DNA of 20,697 nucleotides from a virus, in IMG/VR virus record IMGVR_UViG_3300032047_000178, positions 1 through 20,697 of that record; one strand, given 5' to 3'. The translations under genes were made by a program, and so were the position numbers. Positions 1 through 7,513 of the stretch are shown piece after piece (within the stretch, counting starts at the first letter, position 1; each line of letters starts with the position of its first letter). The notes beneath the pieces are model-generated. The model did no database searches, was not told where the DNA came from, and saw only the letters and a list, made by a program, of their open reading frames with translations.

Positions 1-3000
1 GCTGATGGTCAAACAACCTCAGGTTTTGGTTTATTAGACGGTAGTGGTTCTTGGGCAGTAAGATGTGTAGAAAGTCAATATGTAGAATTAAGATATAATA
101 ACTCTACAAAATTTCAAACTTCAAATACAGGTATAACCGTAACAGGTAATGTTGCGTCAACAACAGCAACCACAACTGCTAATATGACTATTGGAGGAGA
201 TTTAACTATCTCAGGTGGTGATATTACTTTAACTGGAACCGGTAGAATACAAGGTATTGATACAGTGTCTTCAGGAACAGACGCTGCGAATAAAACATAT
301 GTAGACAATGCTGTGACAGGCGCTGGTTCAGGTACATATGTACCTTTAGCAGGTGGAACCATGACTGGTTCTTTAATAGTTGATGGTGGTGGTAGTAGTA
401 GTATTTATTTAAAAACTAAAGGTAGCGCAAGAATTGCTTTAGAAAATGCTAGTGCAACAGATAGTTTTTATATATCAAATACAGGTGGTAGTGGTTCATC
501 TACTTTAGATTTAGGTGGTGCTTTAACCCTTGTGGAAGGTGGTCTTGCTACTTTTACAGATGGTATTAACATGACAGATGGTGAGCTGTTAATGTGGGGT
601 GGAAACTCTATATTAACTCACAGTGGATCTGCAACTACTATTGGTGATAACAGTTCTGGATCTGTAATTAGTATTGCTGGTGGTAATTCTACTTTTGGAG
701 GCAATATATACATGACTGGAACTGGTCATATTGGTGCTGCAGATAATTTTTATGTTGGTGGAGCAACAGCTGGTACAGATCATACATACATAGGAGATAG
801 TGGTAGAAACGTTACAATATATAATGGCGCTACATTTACAGTAGCAAGTGGTGCTACAAGTTTGGGAAGTAGTTTAACCGTGAACGGTGCTATCACCATG
901 ACGGATTACATTTATCACTCTAGTGATTCAAATACTTATTTTGGATTCAATACAGCTGATTCTATTCAATTAGTAACTGGTGGTGGTCAAAGATTATTAG
1001 CTAATAATAATGGTGTTAAAATAGGTGGAGGCGCTACAGTTACAACAATTTTAGACGAAGATAATATGGCTAGTGATAGTGCAACAGCGCTAGCTACACA
1101 ACAAAGTATTAAAGCATATGTTGATAGTTCTACTACAGGAGTATTAACATATCAAGGAACATGGAACGCTGATACAAACTCACCAACGTTAAGTAGTGGA
1201 TCTGGAACCCCAGGTTATTACTATATTGTATCAACTGCAGGTTCTACAAATTTAGATGGGATTACAGATTGGGCTGTAGGTGACTGGGCAGTATTCTCAG
1301 ATCAAGCTACCGATGCTTGGCAAAAAATAGATAACACTGCTGTAGGTAATATAAGTGGATCAGGAGTATCGAGTAGAGTAACTTATTGGAACGGAACTGG
1401 ATCAGTAACAAGTACATCTGGTTTTACTTTTGATGGTTCAAACTTAGCCATACCTGGTTATTTAACAATATCAGGAAATCAACTTGTAAGTCCTAGTAAT
1501 TTTACTATAGACGTTGGTGGTAGTATAACTTTAGATGCTGATGGGTCTGACATATTATTATCAGATGGCGGCACTGTATTTGGTAAATTTGCCAGCTACT
1601 CAAATAATCTTAATATTTATTCACAACAACAAGACCAGGATATAGTATTTAGAGGTAATGATGGTGGTTCAGGAATAGTAGCATTAACATTAGATATGTC
1701 AGATGGTGGTACTGCAGAGTTTGGTAACAGAGTATATGTACCAGAATATATTGCTCACAGTGGAGATTCTGATACACTTTTTGGATTTAGTGGGGCAAAT
1801 ACTTATATTGTTAACACAGGAGGTACCACTGCTCTTACAATAAATTCTTCTCAAGCTGCCACTTTTGCAGGGGATGTAACAGTTGGTGACGAACTTACTA
1901 TAACAACAATAGGAAACGCTACAGCTGATCCTGATAAATTTTTATGTGCATCAGGCGGTAACAAAGTTGGGTATAGAACAGGCGCTCAATTATTATCTGA
2001 TATAGGCGCTGCATCTTCAGCTAGCTACTTACCACTCGCTGGTGGTACTATGACTGGAAATGTTATTTTTAATGACAATGTACAAGGACTATTTGGTACA
2101 GGTTCAGATCTTAAAGTATTTCACGACGGGTCGGTTTCTTTTATAGATAACTATACTGGATCTTTAAATATTAGAGAGTTTGCCGCAGACGGAGATATTA
2201 TATTTTCTGCTGATAACGGTTCTGGTGGAGGAAATATTACTGAATATTTTAGACTAGATGGTAGTGGTCAGTATCTACTTGTATCAGCCGCTTTGGGAAT
2301 GTACTTTAATGACGGTATTGCAGCTAGATTTGGAAACTCAGGAGATTTATATCTTTATCACAATGGTACGGAATCTGTTATAGCTAATGAAGTTGGTAAT
2401 TTTTATATTAGTCAAAGAGCTAATAATGGTAATATTATTTTTGAAAGTGATGATGGATCTGGAGGTATAACTTCATATTTTAGAGTAGATGGAGCTGGTG
2501 AAAATGTTCAATATGCTAAAAATATTTTATTATATGATAATGTACAGCTATTAATAGGTAGTGGTGGAGATTTTCAAGCATACCACAACGGTAGCACAAC
2601 ATATTTAAGAAATAACACTGGAACATTAGAGATAAGAAATCAAACATCAGGTGCTTCAGATATTTACTTTAAAACAACAACAAGTTCTCCATCTTTAGAT
2701 ACGTTTATTATATTAGATGGTAGCGCTGAGCAAACACAGTTTACTAAAGATACAGAACACCAAGATGGTGTATATGCTAGATTTGGTAACTCAAGTGATT
2801 TATCAATTGTACACAACGGATCAACTGGATATATTCAAAACTATACTGGAGATTTACAAATACAAAACAACTCAAATGGTGATGATATTTTATTTAGATG
2901 TGATGATGGATCAGGTGGATTAACTACATATTTTTATTTAAATGGTGGTGATACAAATATTAACTTTCAAAAAGATACACTGCACCCTGATAATGTAAAA

Positions 3001-4305
3001 GCAAAGTTTGGTACAAGTGCAGATTTACAAATATATCACGATGGCTCAAATTCTTTTATAAGGGATTTAGGTACAGGAAATTTATTAATTGATTCTAATG
3101 GTGCAGAATTAAAATTACGAGTTAATACTACTGAAAACGCATTAATTGCTAATAGTGATGGCTCTGTAGAATTATATTACAATAACATTAAAAGATTTGA
3201 AACTACAAGCAATGGAATTGAAGTAACTGGAAAAACAAATACAGATACTTTATTAATTGGAAGCAGTATAGAAGTAGATGCTATATTAGATGAAGACAAC
3301 ATGGCTAGTAATAGCGCTACGTCATTAGCAACTCAACAATCTATAAAAGCTTATGTAGACGCTATTTCAGTACCTACAGTAAATAATTCCACTATTAGTT
3401 TAAGCGCAACAAACGGTTTAGTAGGTAGTTCTTCATTTACATTAAATCAAGCAAGTAATCAAACAATTACCTTTAGTTTATCTATAAATTCTCTTAGTAC
3501 TTCAACAACAGCTGGAGATGCAGACTTTTTTATAGTAGGTACACAAATGGGCGCTGAATATAAAATGGCGCCTGCAAATATTGCTCTATCTCACTTTAAC
3601 AATGATTCAGGTTGGACTACTAATGCTGGTACTGTTACAAGTGTTTCAGTAGGTACTGGTTTAGATATATCTAATTCTACAACTACGCCTAGTATTACAA
3701 TGGATTTAACAGAACTTACATTAGGTAGTGGTTTAGACGCAACAACAACTGGTCTTAGTTTAGATTTTAGTGAGTTTGTATCAGCAAACTCAGATGAGGT
3801 TACAAGTTTTATAGTTTATAACTCTGGAGATGATCAAGCAGAAAGATTACTTTTAGCAAACGTACATGATATAGAAGCTTATTGGAAATATACACCAGTT
3901 GTATTTAATGGTGCTTTTAATGATAGTTCTAGTAGTACAAGTACTTTTTATATTCCAATTGCTGGTTCTTATAGTGAGGGAACTTCATCACAAGAATATC
4001 AATTTGCAGCAATGCCTTTTGCAGGAAGAATAAGAACACTGATGATGCAAAATACAGGAACAACTCCAACTACTACTAATTCAACAAGAATGAAAATATA
4101 TAAAAATGGATCACTAGCTTACACTACTAGTTACCAAGTTCCTACAAATAGTGGTAGTGTGGGCGCGTATATTTTATTCGATAATAATACAGCGTATACA
4201 TTTTCAGCTGGAGATAGAATACAATTTGCATATAACAAACAATTTACAGGAGATTATTGGAGAGATGTCGCGTTTACAGCGGTTGTAGAATTCCAGGAAA
4301 TGTAA
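1..4305 (+). CDS. Large mosaic tail fibre protein, 5'-truncated by window edge
   Basis: The frame is open from the first base to a TAA at 4303-4305, giving 1434 visible residues. The ATG at 184 has open frame upstream and no leader, so I read it as internal and the true start as lying outside the window. The composition is Gly/Ser/Thr/Asn-rich and beta-like, typical of fibrous adhesins. Visible modules: LPLAGGTMTG boxes (337-369, 2026-2058); a Trp-rich segment at 1141-1341 containing TYQGTWNA and WAVGDWAVFS, reminiscent of carbohydrate-binding modules; two copies of a 26-residue LATQQSIKAYVD box; five HNGS/HDGS repeats (2092-3231); and a compact beta-rich C-terminal domain (about 3890-4302) ending in VVEFQEM that could be the receptor-binding tip. 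Role inferred: host recognition at the tail. The tail-fibre call is strong; receptor and fold are unknown. Confidence 0.85.
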   Translation, partial: ADGQTTSGFGLLDGSGSWAVRCVESQYVELRYNNSTKFQTSNTGITVTGNVASTTATTTANMTIGGDLTISGGDITLTGTGRIQGIDTVSSGTDAANKTYVDNAVTGAGSGTYVPLAGGTMTGSLIVDGGGSSSIYLKTKGSARIALENASATDSFYISNTGGSGSSTLDLGGALTLVEGGLATFTDGINMTDGELLMWGGNSILTHSGSATTIGDNSSGSVISIAGGNSTFGGNIYMTGTGHIGAADNFYVGGATAGTDHTYIGDSGRNVTIYNGATFTVASGATSLGSSLTVNGAITMTDYIYHSSDSNTYFGFNTADSIQLVTGGGQRLLANNNGVKIGGGATVTTILDEDNMASDSATALATQQSIKAYVDSSTTGVLTYQGTWNADTNSPTLSSGSGTPGYYYIVSTAGSTNLDGITDWAVGDWAVFSDQATDAWQKIDNTAVGNISGSGVSSRVTYWNGTGSVTSTSGFTFDGSNLAIPGYLTISGNQLVSPSNFTIDVGGSITLDADGSDILLSDGGTVFGKFASYSNNLNIYSQQQDQDIVFRGNDGGSGIVALTLDMSDGGTAEFGNRVYVPEYIAHSGDSDTLFGFSGANTYIVNTGGTTALTINSSQAATFAGDVTVGDELTITTIGNATADPDKFLCASGGNKVGYRTGAQLLSDIGAASSASYLPLAGGTMTGNVIFNDNVQGLFGTGSDLKVFHDGSVSFIDNYTGSLNIREFAADGDIIFSADNGSGGGNITEYFRLDGSGQYLLVSAALGMYFNDGIAARFGNSGDLYLYHNGTESVIANEVGNFYISQRANNGNIIFESDDGSGGITSYFRVDGAGENVQYAKNILLYDNVQLLIGSGGDFQAYHNGSTTYLRNNTGTLEIRNQTSGASDIYFKTTTSSPSLDTFIILDGSAEQTQFTKDTEHQDGVYARFGNSSDLSIVHNGSTGYIQNYTGDLQIQNNSNGDDILFRCDDGSGGLTTYFYLNGGDTNINFQKDTLHPDNVKAKFGTSADLQIYHDGSNSFIRDLGTGNLLIDSNGAELKLRVNTTENALIANSDGSVELYYNNIKRFETTSNGIEVTGKTNTDTLLIGSSIEVDAILDEDNMASNSATSLATQQSIKAYVDAISVPTVNNSTISLSATNGLVGSSSFTLNQASNQTITFSLSINSLSTSTTAGDADFFIVGTQMGAEYKMAPANIALSHFNNDSGWTTNAGTVTSVSVGTGLDISNSTTTPSITMDLTELTLGSGLDATTTGLSLDFSEFVSANSDEVTSFIVYNSGDDQAERLLLANVHDIEAYWKYTPVVFNGAFNDSSSSTSTFYIPIAGSYSEGTSSQEYQFAAMPFAGRIRTLMMQNTGTTPTTTNSTRMKIYKNGSLAYTTSYQVPTNSGSVGAYILFDNNTAYTFSAGDRIQFAYNKQFTGDYWRDVAFTAVVEFQEM
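1048..1125 (+). repeat. 26-residue fibre box, copy 1
   Basis: This box starts ILDEDNMAS and ends LATQQSIKAYVD. It matches the copy at 3283-3360 at 24 of 26 residues, but the DNA differs at 19 of 78 positions, mostly silent. It precedes the Trp-rich module at 1141. Confidence 0.85.
2092..3231 (+). repeat. Five degenerate ~76-residue HNGS repeats in the tail fibre
   Basis: Within the fibre, the pattern F/I-G-x-x-x-D-L/F-x-x-x-H-N/D-G-S/T, then an N-x-T-G-like turn and D-I-x-F, begins at 2092, 2329, 2554, 2782 and 3007. Spacings are 79, 75, 76 and 75 codons. The first four units continue into a DI-F strand followed by a hydrophilic linker; the fifth diverges after DLGTGNLL. The copies are clearly related in protein but diverged in DNA, so this is an old structural repeat rather than a recent tandem duplication. 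Such repeats usually build a trimeric beta-rich shaft; that role is inferred. Confidence 0.8.
3283..3360 (+). repeat. 26-residue fibre box, copy 2
   Basis: Second copy of the box at 1048-1125, with two residue changes (Asp to Asn, Ala to Ser). It closes the HNGS repeat region and precedes the C-terminal part of the fibre. Confidence 0.85.
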
Positions 4306-4364
4306 AATTGGTGAAAAACCAGTGATAATAAAAACATACCCGGCTCGGGAAGAGCAATAAACCA
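4306..4364. other. Intergenic spacer with small hairpins after the fibre gene
   Basis: Immediately after the fibre stop, ATTGGT (4307-4312) can pair with ACCAGT (4318-4323) around a GAAAA loop, with one G-T wobble. Further on, CCCG/CGGG (4339-4349) or alternatively GCTC/GAGC (4343-4355) can pair; this is an unusually GC-rich patch for the region. No T-run follows, so a classical intrinsic terminator is not supported. It could be a weak terminator, an RNA processing site or a leader for the next gene. Confidence 0.3.
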
Positions 4365-4676
4365 ATGTCTAACTTAAAACCAAAACCAATGACATTTTAT
4401 TACCAGACTCAATCGTGGACTAGTCGACCACAAATTTCAGAAGAAACCCTTAACCTTTGGAAACATCTCGCAGAAAAGAAAAACTGGAGAATAACCCAAT
4501 TACCTAACGGTTTTTATCAAACTGAATACCAAGATCCAAATGAAGATACTTGGAACGACGTTACAAGACGTGAAACTATTGAAGGAGCAGAGAGCGCTAT
4601 TGATGGATCAGTAGAGCATTATGCTAAAAAAATAGAATTCTTAAAAGGTCCTAAAGTCGTGAAAACTTTTAAATAA
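4365..4676 (+). CDS. Small conserved-looking phage protein, unknown function
   Basis: A 103-residue soluble protein with no signal peptide or membrane segment. It begins with a polar stretch (KPKPMTFYYQTQSW), then an Ile-Ser-Glu-Glu-Thr-Leu helix, a Trp-rich core (W33, W41, W63) with LPNGFYQTEY near residues 46-55, and an acidic/Arg helix (TRRETIEGAESAIDGS) before a basic C-terminus. The look is that of a conserved phage structural-region protein, and I have an impression of similar sequences beside fibre or chaperonin genes in marine phage genomes, but I cannot confirm that here. It lies between the tail fibre and groEL, so a role as fibre accessory or chaperone is possible but unproven. Confidence 0.7.
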   Translation: MSNLKPKPMTFYYQTQSWTSRPQISEETLNLWKHLAEKKNWRITQLPNGFYQTEYQDPNEDTWNDVTRRETIEGAESAIDGSVEHYAKKIEFLKGPKVVKTFK

Positions 4677-4680
4677 ACAT

Positions 4681-4697
4681 TTAAATTAAATTAAATT
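4681..4697 (+). promoter_or_regulatory. A/T-only (AAATT)3 leader before groEL
   Basis: The bases directly before the groEL ATG are only A and T, with AAATT repeated three times at 4683-4697. There is no Shine-Dalgarno sequence. The same repeated pentamer precedes the gene at 12368. Read as a Bacteroidetes-style unstructured initiation region; a promoter role is not shown. Confidence 0.5.
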
Positions 4698-6254
4698 ATG
4701 TCTAATGCAATCGTAAAAAACCTTAACTTCGGAGACGAAGCTAGGGAAAATGTATTTAAAGGTATAACTAAACTTACACAAGCTGTTAGCTCCACTTTAG
4801 GAGCTAGCGGTAAGTGTGTAATGCTAGAAGATTCAACAGGTAAACCTATTATAACTAAAGATGGTGTTACTGTAGCTGATTCAATTATACTTAGAGATCC
4901 AGTAGAAAACATGGGCGCTACTTTATTAAAAGAAGCAGCTCGTAAAACAGTTAAAGAAGCAGGTGATGGAACTACCACCGCTACATTATTAGCTTATGCT
5001 ATTTTGCAAGAAGCTTATAAAGTTGCTGATAAAAATAATTCCAGACAACTTAAAAATGGAATTAACAGTGCTGTTGAAAAAGTAGTTAAATATTTAGAAT
5101 CTATTAGTGTTCCAGTTAAAGGAAACATGATAGATCAAATAGCTACTATATCAACAAATAATGATAAAAAATTAGGAGAAATTATTGCTAATGCTTTTAG
5201 ATCAGTAGATAACACAGGTGTTGTTATGATGGAGGTTTCAGCTTCAGGTAAAACAGAAGTTGAAATTGTTGAAGGAGTTCAATATGATAAAGGATTAACA
5301 AATTCTCATTTTATAACCAACAAGCAGAATAAAACTGCTGAATTAGAAAACCCATTAGTATTATTGGTTGAATCACCTATTGAAACAATAAGACAAATTC
5401 AATCAGTGCTAGAGTACGTAATAAAAAACAACAAACCTTTGCTTATTATAGGCGATTTAGAACAAGGTGTTTTATCAGCTCTAGCAATGAATAAAATGAA
5501 GGGTAATATAAAGATAAATGTTATTGATGCTCCAACATATGGTATTAATAAAAAACAAACACTAGATGATTTATCTTTATTAACAGGCGCTACTATTGTA
5601 AATGAGGATCTAGGTGATGACATGGATTTGATACAAGTAGAATATTTAGGCTCATGTTTAAAGAGTGTTACATCGCACTCTGAAACTATTATTCAAGTAA
5701 AAGAGACTTCAAAAGAAGTAGAAGAAGTAATAAATAGTATAAAAGAAAAATTAAAACAAGATAACCCTTCTCACGAGGTTATAAAATTAGAGAAGAGATT
5801 AGCTATGTTAGCCGCTAAAATAGCTGTAGTAAAAGTAGGTGCTAATTCTGATATAGAATTAAAAGAAAAACAAGATAGAGTAGAAGATGCTATATGTGCT
5901 ACTAAAGCTGCTATAAAAGAAGGAATTGTTCCAGGAGGAGGAGTTGCGTTATTAAACGCTGCTTTAAAAATGGAAGAAGAAAATGAAGGGGAAAAAGTTT
6001 TAGGTAAAGCTATAATATCACCTTATAAAACAATTTTACAAAATGCAGGTATTGAATCAATTACTATACCTGCTAAAAATGGGGACGGAATTAATGTAGT
6101 TACAGGAAATATGGTAGATATGATTGAAGCTGGAATTATAGATCCATTGTTAGTTACAAAAAGTGCATTAAAAAATGCAGCAAGTGTAGCAACCACTATA
6201 TTGTCAACAGATTGTGTAATTAATAATTTAAGAATCGATGAAGGCAGTAGGTAG
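4698..6254 (+). CDS. groEL: Phage-encoded GroEL chaperonin (60 kDa family)
   Basis: A 518-residue chaperonin subunit that would form an ATP-driven folding ring in the cytoplasm. Hallmarks: ITKDG at 52-56, the GDGTTT ATP site at 89-94, RVEDA at 394-398, the VPGGGVAL turn near 411-418 and IDP at 481-483. Equatorial, intermediate and apical regions are all present in order, so this is a full chaperonin and not a fragment. Differences from E. coli GroEL: the nucleotide-loop TLGPKG reads TLGASG (33-38); the apical substrate-groove YLSPYF reads LTNSHF (200-205); and the C-terminus ends at RIDEGSR without the Gly-Gly-Met tail. Codon use and AT content match the phage neighbours. The gene overlaps groES by 17 nt. 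Probable clients are phage virion proteins (inference). Confidence 0.96.
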   Translation: MSNAIVKNLNFGDEARENVFKGITKLTQAVSSTLGASGKCVMLEDSTGKPIITKDGVTVADSIILRDPVENMGATLLKEAARKTVKEAGDGTTTATLLAYAILQEAYKVADKNNSRQLKNGINSAVEKVVKYLESISVPVKGNMIDQIATISTNNDKKLGEIIANAFRSVDNTGVVMMEVSASGKTEVEIVEGVQYDKGLTNSHFITNKQNKTAELENPLVLLVESPIETIRQIQSVLEYVIKNNKPLLIIGDLEQGVLSALAMNKMKGNIKINVIDAPTYGINKKQTLDDLSLLTGATIVNEDLGDDMDLIQVEYLGSCLKSVTSHSETIIQVKETSKEVEEVINSIKEKLKQDNPSHEVIKLEKRLAMLAAKIAVVKVGANSDIELKEKQDRVEDAICATKAAIKEGIVPGGGVALLNAALKMEEENEGEKVLGKAIISPYKTILQNAGIESITIPAKNGDGINVVTGNMVDMIEAGIIDPLLVTKSALKNAASVATTILSTDCVINNLRIDEGSR

Positions 6255-6498
6255 AAATTTAATCATACAAAAAACAAAAGAAGGAACCACCAAAACAAAA
6301 GGTGGTTTACTTCTTGCAGAAACTCATAGGGATGATATTAGATACGTAGAAGCTATTGTTGTATCTGTGGGTGAAGAAATTAAAGGAGTAAACGAAAATT
6401 CAAAAATATTTTTTGATAGACACGCTGGTCATAAGATAGAAATAGAAAAACAAACTTATCACGTTATAAAAGCTCAGGATGTAGTTGTGGTGTTATGA
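6238..6498 (+). CDS. groES: Phage-encoded GroES co-chaperonin
   Basis: An 86-residue protein of the Cpn10 fold, the lid of the GroEL cage. It shows the family pattern: an R-x-L-I-I-x-K start (6-12), a mobile loop with TKTKGGLLLAE (18-28) whose GGLLL corresponds to the GGIVL hydrophobic tripeptide that docks on GroEL, a V-x-S-V-G strand (41-45) and the C-terminal K-A-Q-D-V-V strand. The usual L-x-V-G-D-x-V is reduced to NSKIFFD. It is slightly shorter than the usual ~95 residues. The start lies inside groEL (17-nt overlap), indicating co-translation. Its stop overlaps the next gene by ATGA. The order groEL-groES is the reverse of the common bacterial operon. Confidence 0.93.
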   Translation: MKAVGRNLIIQKTKEGTTKTKGGLLLAETHRDDIRYVEAIVVSVGEEIKGVNENSKIFFDRHAGHKIEIEKQTYHVIKAQDVVVVL

Positions 6499-6938
6499 AA
6501 ATAAATGCTAGTGATCTTAAAGATTTAAATATTCTTAAACATTATAGAATAATTAGAAAATGGGCTTGCAAAAATAATGATTTAACTGATGCTGATTTAG
6601 AGGTTTTAATATATCTAGATTGTATGGACCTTTTTAGTAAACATGATTTTGAACAAGGTGTTTATTCTTATAGTTGGGATAATAGAAGATGGAATAGATT
6701 AATTCAAAATGGTTGGATAGTTGTATGGAGACATAGAAATAGAACAACTCAAAAATATAATATCTATAAAGTTTCTTTTAAATGCAAACAACTTATCATG
6801 AGAATGTATAGAATCATGTTAGGAGAAGATGATATACCAACTAGTGCAAGAAGAAATAAATTAATAAAAGGTAATAGCTACACAGATAAAGTACTTACAA
6901 AAGCTATATACAATGTAAATAAAGATAAAACAAGATGA
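6495..6938 (+). CDS. Winged-helix (MarR-like) DNA-binding-type protein
   Basis: A 147-residue protein beginning at the ATGA overlap with groES. The predicted architecture is helical, with an acidic helix (LTDADLEVLIYLDCM, about 29-43), a Trp/Arg-rich recognition-type helix (SWDNRRWNRLIQNGW, about 60-74), then a beta-hairpin wing with basic residues (VVWRHRNRTTQKYNIYKVS), followed by more helix and a basic tail. This matches the layout of MarR-type winged helices, although I see no diagnostic signature that settles the family. It could regulate late genes, or be a virion or DNA-packaging protein that uses the fold. Cys24, Cys43 and Cys97 are scattered and do not form a zinc motif. The fold is likely; the target is unknown. 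Confidence 0.6.
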   Translation: MKINASDLKDLNILKHYRIIRKWACKNNDLTDADLEVLIYLDCMDLFSKHDFEQGVYSYSWDNRRWNRLIQNGWIVVWRHRNRTTQKYNIYKVSFKCKQLIMRMYRIMLGEDDIPTSARRNKLIKGNSYTDKVLTKAIYNVNKDKTR

Positions 6939-7291
6939 AAAAAAGTCCATTAAATTTTGGTTTTGGTGCTCTATTAGGAGGTGGTAGTATTAGAGGAATT
7001 GCCGACATGTTAAGATCAAGAAGAAGTAAAAATAGAGTAGGTGGTAGTCAAAATGCTATCATGACTAAATTAAATGAAATTAGTACTAAATTAGATGGTG
7101 GAACACCACCAGCTCCTTCAGCTCCACAAGGTCAAACTGCTGGAACAACTGGTTTAGTTAATAGCGCTGCTGATGTAAGTGAAACAATGATAGATCCTAC
7201 TGAAGTAAACGAAAGCATGATGGGTGAAAATGATGTTGTTAAAGACCAAACTGCATTAATGATGAAAAAAAACAATAAAAAAAAGAAATAA
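6935..7291 (+). CDS. Small SPL-motif protein with basic C-terminus
   Basis: A 118-residue protein overlapping the previous gene by ATGA. It starts MKKSPLNFGFGALLGGG, a Gly/hydrophobic N-terminal stretch that may be weakly membrane-associated or a buried helix. An Arg-rich patch (RSRRSKNR) follows, then a Pro/Ala/Ser-rich disordered linker (TPPAPSAPQGQ) and a Met-rich, acidic segment. It ends in a nearly pure Lys/Asn tail. The KSPL at residues 3-6 belongs to a motif found across the following genes. No known domain recognised. The composition suggests a virion-associated or assembly protein rather than an enzyme; that is inference. Confidence 0.7.
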   Translation: MKKSPLNFGFGALLGGGSIRGIADMLRSRRSKNRVGGSQNAIMTKLNEISTKLDGGTPPAPSAPQGQTAGTTGLVNSAADVSETMIDPTEVNESMMGENDVVKDQTALMMKKNNKKKK

Positions 7292-7293
7292 TT

Positions 7294-7512
7294 ATGTCAC
7301 ATCACAAAAAATATGATCCTTCAATGGAAAGATTAAAACCAGGAACTAAAGTTGGTATAGTAGGTGAATCTCACGTTTGGGATGGACCTTTAAATCAAGA
7401 AGGTAGAGCGCACGGTATGGGTTCAAGTTCTGGTATAACAGGAATGGAAGTTTTAAAAGCACCTACAATGTATAAAGCAGGTCCAATAAGTCAAATAGCT
7501 AAGGGAAAATAA
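7294..7512 (+). CDS. Small Gly-rich protein of unknown function
   Basis: A 72-residue protein two bases after the preceding stop. It is soluble and Gly/Lys/His-rich, with a MSHHKKYDPS start, a central GIVGESHVWDGPLNQEG segment and a C-terminal MYKAGPISQIAKGK. The last part loosely resembles the SPL-type motif of its neighbours (GPIS with flanking Lys), but this is weak. No domain recognised. Its position in the middle of a tightly spaced cluster on the same strand supports that it is translated. Confidence 0.6.
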   Translation: MSHHKKYDPSMERLKPGTKVGIVGESHVWDGPLNQEGRAHGMGSSSGITGMEVLKAPTMYKAGPISQIAKGK

Positions 7513-7513
7513 T

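Noticed and set aside
184-186. ATG at 184 as the fibre start
   Set aside because: The frame is open upstream to base 1 with matching composition and there is no leader, so it is more likely an internal Met.
114-362. Reverse-strand open frame across the fibre gene
   Set aside because: It is antisense to a clearly coding fibre region and its Val/Pro/Ala-rich sequence is what antisense of Gly/Thr/Asn codons yields.
2717-2923. 68-aa + frame inside the fibre
   Set aside because: Shadow of the main fibre frame; no motif and no leader.
2092-3231. Fibre repeats as a mobile element or recent DNA duplication
   Set aside because: Units are diverged in DNA and conserved in protein, consistent with a structural repeat.
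4691-4978. Reverse-strand frame over groEL
   Set aside because: groEL coding is certain here; the minus-strand frame has no supporting motif.
4698-6498. Host chromosomal groEL-groES operon indicating a bacterial or prophage boundary
   Set aside because: Reverse gene order, overlap, lack of the GGM tail and neighbouring phage assembly genes on both sides point to a resident phage gene pair.
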